From Amorphophallus konjac (taxonomy: Eukaryota; Streptophyta; Magnoliopsida; Alismatales; Araceae): DNA of 64,000 bases. The translations under genes and the position numbers were made by a program. The DNA is taken from contig CM040118.1 in assembly GCA_022559845.1 (NCBI GenBank), forward strand, positions 447,514,053-447,578,052, read 5' to 3'. Below the pieces are notes generated by a model. That model saw only the letters and a program-made list of their open reading frames with translations. It searched no databases and was not told the origin of the DNA. Shown piece by piece: positions 57,571 to 64,000 of the stretch. Every line of letters starts with the position of its first letter. Position 1 is the stretch's first letter.

Positions 57571-59464
57571 TTTGCTAACCTACAGGTGTGCCTTGGAAGC
57601 TGAAGAAAAAAAGAAGAGTAATAAGCCAAGGCACTCGAAAAGAAAAAATCCCAGGATCTTAATATTCAGGTCAATTCCCAATACCTGCTTTAATTTTGTT
57701 TTATTGTGATTTAAATTTGGTTCTGTGATGTAGTCTGTGTGCAACTAAATATTCCTTGATCACGAGTGTCCTCCTCTGACTGCTTTGCTAAAATCTCTCT
57801 TGGTTGGATACTTGGTATCACGCTGTAATTCATGCTCATAGTCAGGGGGAGGCATACAACTATTGTGTCAACTTACTGATTCGTGCTCATTGCATCACAT
57901 TCCATTTATTTGAAAAACCATAAGTTTGCTTCAACGTATTGCATTTCAGCTGATAGCATGTATGTTATTCAAAAAAAAAATTAATATTTCCAAGAGTTGT
58001 GTGTGAGATGTCCTAGCGTGGGCTGAAAAGGAGCTTGTCAGGTCATCTGGTATCTGAAGAACCTCTGTCTGCCGTTGTGGTTAGTTGGTGTTGAGTTCAG
58101 ACATCTCATGAGGTTGCAGCTTATTGCCCAAGAGCATTCTCTGATTACGAGATTGAATTTCCTCAGGAAGATTTCATTTGTGAGCTCCTTGGTCTTTACT
58201 TTCTAGAGTAATCTCTCACTTGCTGCTTTGCTGTAAGGAGTGCTTCTCATCTCATTTCTCTCCATTCTGTTTGTCACCTCCTTATCCTTTTCTTATCCCC
58301 TTTGGTTCAGGAATATTCTTGAAGAAAAATTCCTTCTTATAGCTTTGTTACTCTTATCAGATTTGATCAGAATACCTTAGACCACCCAAAATCTATTGTA
58401 ACAAGTTACACCTGTTAATAAAGAACTTTAATGTATGGGGGTTATATCTTGTCCTTTAATCCTTCTAAATTATCCTCTCTATTGTTGGTCAACATATTGT
58501 AAAACTTTCTGTTAAATGGAAAAACCTTGCAGAGGATTTCGTTTTAACTGAAACTTATGTGAAGAGGGCTATGAAAAAAAAAAATTGTGTTAAGTAAGGG
58601 CTCTGTCTTTTGTCCAAGATCATGAGAGGTGCTACCAGGGAATACGCCATACTTTGTGGCAGAGCAATGGCAATTGTGGAGAAATAGATATTCTAGATCA
58701 AAGAAGTCTAGAGTTTCTGTCATGATACAATTAGCTATCTCTGTTTCTTATAGAAAAGTTAAAATAAAAAAAAAGGAAAGAAAAGTCAACAAAAATTCAT
58801 TGGTTTACATTGGCATAAAGGTAGCCTGTCCTGAGTAACCAGGGATTCTGGTGTCTTATAAACATGTCTCCTTGTGTAAAAAGGGACAATTCTACCTAAG
58901 TGCTCAACAAATTGGTTGACTCTGTATGCCCTCTCTTGTCCTTTAAATGAAGTAATGAACCCTGCTTGACTATCTATTTGTTATTTCTTTACCTGACAAA
59001 CATAAGGAGTATTTTAATCGTGACCTTCTGTAGGCTAAGTACCTTTAACAGCTAGTTTTGTGATCTTGTTGATTTAATGTCTTGAGGTAACTGACCAAGG
59101 TATTCGGAAGAATATAATAAATCCATATATTGAAGAGCGAACTTTAACGGGCAATGGCTGTGTTACATATTGAATGAGGGTAGTTTGGGTATTTCCTGAA
59201 AAGTTCGATAAGAGTGAAAAGTGACCCCCCAAAACCCTTCTTGCTCCTCAAGGTTTCATCCAAAAAACCCTCGTGTGCCCTTGCCGCTTCCTGTTCCTCC
59301 TCGTGCCGATACGTCTCGTATGCTCCTTCAAACCCTTCTCTCCCGCTCATTCTTTCTTCACGAAAATCTCATCTCCCCCACAGAGTTCTCTTCCGTTCTT
59401 GGTCCTAGCTTCATCTCCAGCAGCAACCACCAAGAAAGAGTTGATACTCTGGGAGTTACGGCAA
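57571..59464. other. Non-coding stretch of element F where pol would be expected
   Basis: About 1.9 kb with many stops in all frames. I see no protease, integrase or RT motif. Part of it (59140-59464) looks like a leader of the downstream ORF, pyrimidine-rich with short upstream ATGs. Confidence 0.6.
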
Positions 59465-61762
59465 ATGGATCAGCTAGAATCCGTCGCTCCTGTTGAAAGG
59501 AAGAGGAAGGGAAAAGAAACAGTTGAGGAGCCTTCGTCCAAGCAGCAAAGATGTGTAGAACTAGAAATAGCGGTGGATATTTCTTCTGCACAAGGTACCA
59601 GGCCTTCTCAGTCTATCATGTTTTTAGAGAGTGGGAAAATTATTCCTCCAAGGATAATAGATTTCGGCGATGAATCCATGGTTTTGAAGTTTCCAGAACT
59701 TTTGGAGATTTTTGAGTTTCAGGATTGGAGGAAATTCTTAGAAAATCACCGTGTCTACTACCCTAGCTTGGTAATGGAATTTTATAATAATTTGTCTTTG
59801 AGCCGAGATAGGTCTGCTCTGATCTCGTCTGTTAAGGGGATTGAGATAGCAGTAACGTGTGACTCTCTCCACAAAGCTCTCAGTATTCCAGAAAAAGGGG
59901 AGGTGGAGAGAGGGTTTAGATATAGTTTGCATGAAGCCTTTTCGGTCATTACTGGTAAACCCAGTAACATTCATGACAAAGGGCAATTGAAGCTGAAAGC
60001 TTACCAAACCTTATCATTTCCCCCACTTCACAAGCTTCTTCAGAACATCATTGCCTCTATAGTCACCCCACAGACTGGAGCTAGAGGAAGAATCACAGAC
60101 ACTCAGAGATTTCTTTTGTTCTGTCTGATTCAGCATGTAAAGATCTGTCTGCCTGAAATTATTTTTTCTGTCATGAAGGGGTGTATTGGGTCCAAAAGAC
60201 ACCTGCCCTACGCCGCCCATCTGACAGACATCTTCAAGTATTCAAAGATTTCCTTGGATGGAGAGGCCATGTCTGAAGTTAGGGGTCGAAACATATTTAA
60301 CATGAATTTTGTTTCGGTATTTTTGGGCTTGGAGGGTTCTTCTCTCATGGGGCAAGTTAAGGCCCAGAAAGTCAAAGAATCACAAGCTCAGAGAGAGCTT
60401 CTGGAACACCCTCAAGAATCTGCCCAAACAATTTTAGAATTAGCTTCTGAGGTTGCTTTACAGGAGACACCATCTGAACAACCACTGTCTGCTACTTCTG
60501 CTGCACCTACTGAAGCATCTATATCTTTTCAGAGGCTTGTTGAGATTGCATCTGAAGAAGTTAGGATGTCTGAAGACAGCATTCAAACTGAACTAGATAC
60601 AAATATTGGTGGTTTGTTTGATTCCTTTGGGAAGACATCAGAAGAAGTGAGGCTGCCCGTGGAACAGCCTGCCCAAGAGCAAGAAAGTAATGAGCAAGAC
60701 CTTGTTGAGTTTGTTAATTTCATTCTTAGAGAGACTGTGGAGAAAAGCTTGGAAGAGGCTGACAACGTGGTTACAGCTGAAATTATAGAACATGCACCTG
60801 TTGAAAACTCTGCAGATGATGATCTCATGGAAGAAAGAGTGGATGAGTGTCAGGAGAAAGTTACTGACATAGAACAAGAAGCAGAATCATCAAGTGAAGA
60901 AGAAGCACCTGAAAATGTATTTCCTGAAAAAGAAATCCAAGCTGAAGATGAAGATAGGGTTCCAGCAGGAGACAGCCAAACGCCAGTACAAGAAGAAACA
61001 GATGAGAGAACAGCACCTGGCTGTGAATCTTATGGTACACCCCTAGGTCAACCTCGACTTCTATCTGCTCGGGCGCCCAACATTGAAGAACTCCTTATAA
61101 ATTTGACTCAGCAGATGCAGAGACAGGATAAGAAAATGGATGATCTGCTCAAGTATGTCACTCTAAATATTAATCAAGTTCATTCCAGGCTACTGAAGCT
61201 TGAAATTTCTCTCCTGATTGAATGGAAAAAGTTCCTGCTAAACAAGAAAGCTTCAGATGATGCCACCAGGTCCTCGATGGAAAGCTTGCAGGTGGCATGT
61301 TCAAAGATAGCAACAGCACTTCGTGAATTACAAGATGCTCATATTTCTTCTTTTAAGTCATCTGCCAGCATTATAGATCATTGTTTTGAGATCAGGACAT
61401 CCTTAGAAGTTTTGAAGGGGTCATTTAGTGCCCTAGGTCCAGATGTCCAGAAGATCTATGACAAATTGATCGCTTTCTTAGCAGAAGTGAGAACTCTGAC
61501 TGATAGATATGAATCTGTTAATATTCGCCAAGAAGACATCATTTCAGAAGTGGCACATGTCAGAAGCTCCGTTGTGTATTGGCTAGCTGAATTGTCCAAT
61601 GACTTGAAGGATCTTCACTCTGCCTTGGGTTCAGCCCCTGGTCAGGCATCCTCCAGCAGAGGTCCAACTCAAGATTTCTCCTCTGTTGCTCCTAGGGGTA
61701 GACCACCACAAGACAGGCAGCGTGGCCCTTCCAGCAGACATGCCATATTCTTTTCTCCTTAA
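59465..61762 (+). CDS. 765-residue ORF resembling the 'putative plant transposon protein' family, with acidic and coiled-coil tail
   Basis: I chose ATG 59465 (MDQLESVAPVERKRKGKETV) because it opens with a basic nuclear-type stretch; the longer frame from 59273 adds a hydrophobic, UTR-like N terminus. Residues about 75-290 resemble a domain found in many plant retroelements: YYPSLVMEFYNNL, SVKGIEIAV..LHKALSIP, FLLFCLIQ. The middle (about 320-530) is acidic and E/S-rich; residues about 535-720 are helical, coiled-coil-like (RQDKKMDDLLKY, RLLKLEISL). There are no stops, no signal peptide and no clear membrane segment. It occupies the place of the SIRE env-like ORF but I do not see envelope features. 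Function unknown. Confidence 0.72.
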   Translation: MDQLESVAPVERKRKGKETVEEPSSKQQRCVELEIAVDISSAQGTRPSQSIMFLESGKIIPPRIIDFGDESMVLKFPELLEIFEFQDWRKFLENHRVYYPSLVMEFYNNLSLSRDRSALISSVKGIEIAVTCDSLHKALSIPEKGEVERGFRYSLHEAFSVITGKPSNIHDKGQLKLKAYQTLSFPPLHKLLQNIIASIVTPQTGARGRITDTQRFLLFCLIQHVKICLPEIIFSVMKGCIGSKRHLPYAAHLTDIFKYSKISLDGEAMSEVRGRNIFNMNFVSVFLGLEGSSLMGQVKAQKVKESQAQRELLEHPQESAQTILELASEVALQETPSEQPLSATSAAPTEASISFQRLVEIASEEVRMSEDSIQTELDTNIGGLFDSFGKTSEEVRLPVEQPAQEQESNEQDLVEFVNFILRETVEKSLEEADNVVTAEIIEHAPVENSADDDLMEERVDECQEKVTDIEQEAESSSEEEAPENVFPEKEIQAEDEDRVPAGDSQTPVQEETDERTAPGCESYGTPLGQPRLLSARAPNIEELLINLTQQMQRQDKKMDDLLKYVTLNINQVHSRLLKLEISLLIEWKKFLLNKKASDDATRSSMESLQVACSKIATALRELQDAHISSFKSSASIIDHCFEIRTSLEVLKGSFSALGPDVQKIYDKLIAFLAEVRTLTDRYESVNIRQEDIISEVAHVRSSVVYWLAELSNDLKDLHSALGSAPGQASSSRGPTQDFSSVAPRGRPPQDRQRGPSSRHAIFFSP

Positions 61763-62061
61763 AAAATAGTGTTCTGTATTTTTTGCCCATTTTGAGGCTC
61801 TCTCACACTCTTGGACTTGTTAATTACACCTCATATCATTTGCATTTCTGCCTCCTTTTGTTTCTTTCTTTTTGATGTTGACAAAGGGGGAGAACTCAAG
61901 TCTTTGCTACTACTACGATTGAGAATGAATGATTTTTTTGTTGTTAATAATTCTTTAATATTCTTTAATGATGATTAATGATGGTGCTGATGATGTTTAG
62001 CTTTGAACAGGTTGAAAATTATTCCTGCAAAGACTCAAGACTCATAGTGTTGCCTTCCATC

Positions 62062-62075
62062 AAAAAGGGGGAGAT
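62062..62075 (+). other. Polypurine tract of element F
   Basis: AAAAAGGGGGAGAT directly before TGTTGAGTCT. Confidence 0.88.
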
Positions 62076-64000
62076 TGTTGAGTCTTTACATGTTTTGAGG
62101 ATGACAACACTATGAGCCTTAGTGGAGAACAAAAAATATTTCTCTGTGGAAAATAAACTTTCGAGTCACTTCAGTTATGTTCAGGGGTTGTCTTCGTGTC
62201 GTTATTTGTTCCATCGCGTGCTGAACACTGCAGCACCTCATGCTGCTTTCTGTGCCACCTCGTGTCGCTCCATCTGTGTCACCCCTATGTCTTCGAGTCT
62301 TATGTTCTGGCCAAGTCTATACAGCCTCATCTTTACCTTCGTTCCAAGCCAAAGTCTACACATTCGTTTCCTTGGGCAAAGTCTATACATCGTGGCCTTG
62401 AACTCTCAGTCTGTACACTCTTTATTTCAAAGTCTGTACATTGTTGCCTTGAAGCCGTTCCAAGTCTATACATCCGGTTGAACGCAAAGTCTACACATCG
62501 CCTCACATCATATGAAGGCTGTACGTTGGAAGTGTCTTTCTTGCTTTGTGACCACACTTCGTGTCGGTTTCTGTTTTCGTCTTCGAGTTGGTTTCAGTCC
62601 GTGTCGTTTCGTGTCGTCCTCGTCTTCGAGTCGTTCGTAAGTTCGAGCAATCTTGTATTCGAGTCATTTTTTTATGTCTTCGTGTTGTTTCTATGTTTGT
62701 GTCTTCGTGTTATCTTTTGTGCTTGTGTCTTCGTGTTATCTTTTGTGCTTGTGTCTTCGTGTTAGTTTTGTGTTTGAGTCTTCATGTTATTTCTGTGTTT
62801 GTGTCTTAGTGTTGTTTTTATGTCTTCGTGTTGCTTCTTTCTATCTTCGTCCAGGTTTCCTCTGATCGCGTGTTTTACTACCGTTTTACTCCGTGTTATT
62901 TCCTTCTCACCTCGTGCTGTTCTCATCTGACTTCGTGTCGTTCTCTTTGTAGTGTTAGCTTTATTATTGTGTATCTCGTGTCGTTCTCTTTTTACCTCGT
63001 GCTATTTTCATCTGACCTCGTGTCATTCTCTCTTTATTTCGTACTGTAATAATCTTGTGTATCTCGTGTCGCTCTCAGTATAGTGCATCTCGTATTGCTA
63101 TCACATACCTCATGCAGTTTTAGTTTTTTTTTTGTGGCCCTGAGTTTTAATGGTTTTAATTTCTTTGCAGGAGAAGAAGAAAAACAAAAAGAAGAAGGTG
63201 GTCCGAGGAAGAATATTCCCCAGTGACTGGGCTGCACGTGATCCAATGCTAAAGGAACCAATGCTATAAAGGCACGTGGCAAGAAGGTTCTGGATCAAGT
63301 GTGGGAGGCACACGCATTCTGCACCTTATCCACCTGCTGCTGCTATATATTGAAGCCTTCATCCACAGATGAAGGTTGATCGAAAGGGAAAAAGAAAAAG
63401 CATAAGTGCAGAGAGTTCGATCCAGCCAAAGAAGAGAAGAAAATAGAGGGCAGAAACTGAAGAAGACGAAGAAGAGAGAATAGCAGAGAGAGTGAGAGAG
63501 AGAGAGCTCGAAGTTGAGAGTCAGAAAGAAGAAGAAGAAGAAGGATTCTGGTTTCAGAATCAAATCCGAACCAGTTTGCTCTATTGTGAGCTATATTCCG
63601 TGTTTTATCGTTCCAGCATTCAGTCTGCTGTATCTTTTAGTTTTTTGTTTTTGATCTTTCTTTACTGTTCTAGTTTAGTCTCCGATTCTCAGGTTGAGAT
63701 CGGTGGTCCTCCTGGTCTGTTGGTTCAGGAGAAGGGAGACGCTGTCTCCAGTTGCAAGTGGCCGTGTGCTGCTTGTGGGTTCCCTCTGGGCTTCAGAGGA
63801 AGAGAGACCTTGGTCTCTGATTCTAGTGACTGCAGATCACTAGTGTTCCTCCGGTTGGAGGAAGAGGAACTTGTTTCCTAGTTTCTAGGGACTTGGCGTC
63901 CTTAGGGTTCCCTCCGGGTGTGGAGGAAGAGGGGAGGGTGTTCCCCTGGTGAAGCTGTGAATCAGCCGTTGTCGCAGACTGAGTCTGCTTGGCTAGCGGG
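62076..64000 (+). repeat. 3' LTR of element F, truncated by window edge
   Basis: Colinear with 53030 onward, with few substitutions and short indels (for example a 3-base shorter T run near 62665). It runs off the window about 300 bp before the expected end. Confidence 0.92.

Larger units (their letters stand above)
53030..64000 (+). mobile_element. Element F: SIRE-like Ty1/copia element without pol, 3' LTR cut by window edge
   Basis: 5' LTR 53030-55252, primer site at 55255, gag with zinc knuckles (55372-57570), a separate long ORF (59465-61762), polypurine tract, and 3' LTR from 62076 to the window end. The gag type, the LTR start TGTTGAG and the extra ORF before the 3' LTR fit SIRE-lineage Ty1/copia. 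No protease, integrase, RT or RNase H motif is visible between the two ORFs, so it is non-autonomous. The LTRs are very similar by eye, suggesting a young insertion. Confidence 0.82.

Noticed and set aside
59273..59464. Hydrophobic N terminus of the long F ORF as a signal peptide
   Set aside because: It is translated from pyrimidine-rich leader; a better start with a basic charged N terminus is at 59465.

Overview
The window is plant nuclear DNA made almost entirely of nested LTR retrotransposons. The evidence is Ty3/gypsy chromoviruses with chromodomain integrases, tRNA-iMet primer sites, Ty1/copia SIRE-type remnants, plant mobile domain (PMD) genes with spliceosomal introns, plant TATA boxes, and no ordinary host gene outside the elements. 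An angiosperm with a large repeat-rich genome fits best; I cannot name the species.

Layout. The oldest visible layer is a proline-rich retroelement ORF, split into 1332-2545 and 38805-39036. A minus-strand SIRE-like LTR (G, 1-1331) lies against its left edge. Element A (2546-38799, Del/Tekay-like chromovirus, TSD AAACC) interrupts it. Inside A's gag sits element B (5848-28599, 22.7 kb, Tat/Ogre-like, 4-kb LTRs, TSD CTTCT). Inside A's 3' LTR sits D, a 3.3-kb minus-strand solo LTR (34290-37577, TSD ACTAT). To the right, an old minus-strand LTR E (39037-39371 and 51232-53029) carries element C (39372-51226, minus-strand Del/Tekay, TSD CTAGC) and is then broken by element F (53030 to beyond 64000, SIRE-like, non-autonomous). 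All junctions except the outer ends of G, E and F were resolved to the base from TG..CA ends and 5-bp duplications.

How parts work together. A and C carry gag, protease, RT, RNase H, integrase and chromodomain but both have stops, so neither is autonomous. B keeps an open Tat-type integrase but has lost protease, RT and RNase H; in their place it has a long proline-rich ORF, and between integrase and the 3' LTR it carries two antisense PMD genes. Both PMD genes have their own TATA box and intact splice sites, and one reads through as seven exons with every intron in phase 0. F has a gag with five zinc knuckles and a separate 765-residue ORF but no pol.

The most unusual signal is structural. 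In five elements (A, C, D, E and the leader of B), and less regularly in G, there are arrays of short inverted-repeat units of about 16-33 bp repeated every 25-33 bp. The stem sequence differs by family but self-complementarity is kept, in several cases by paired changes in both arms. I know of no description of this shared design.
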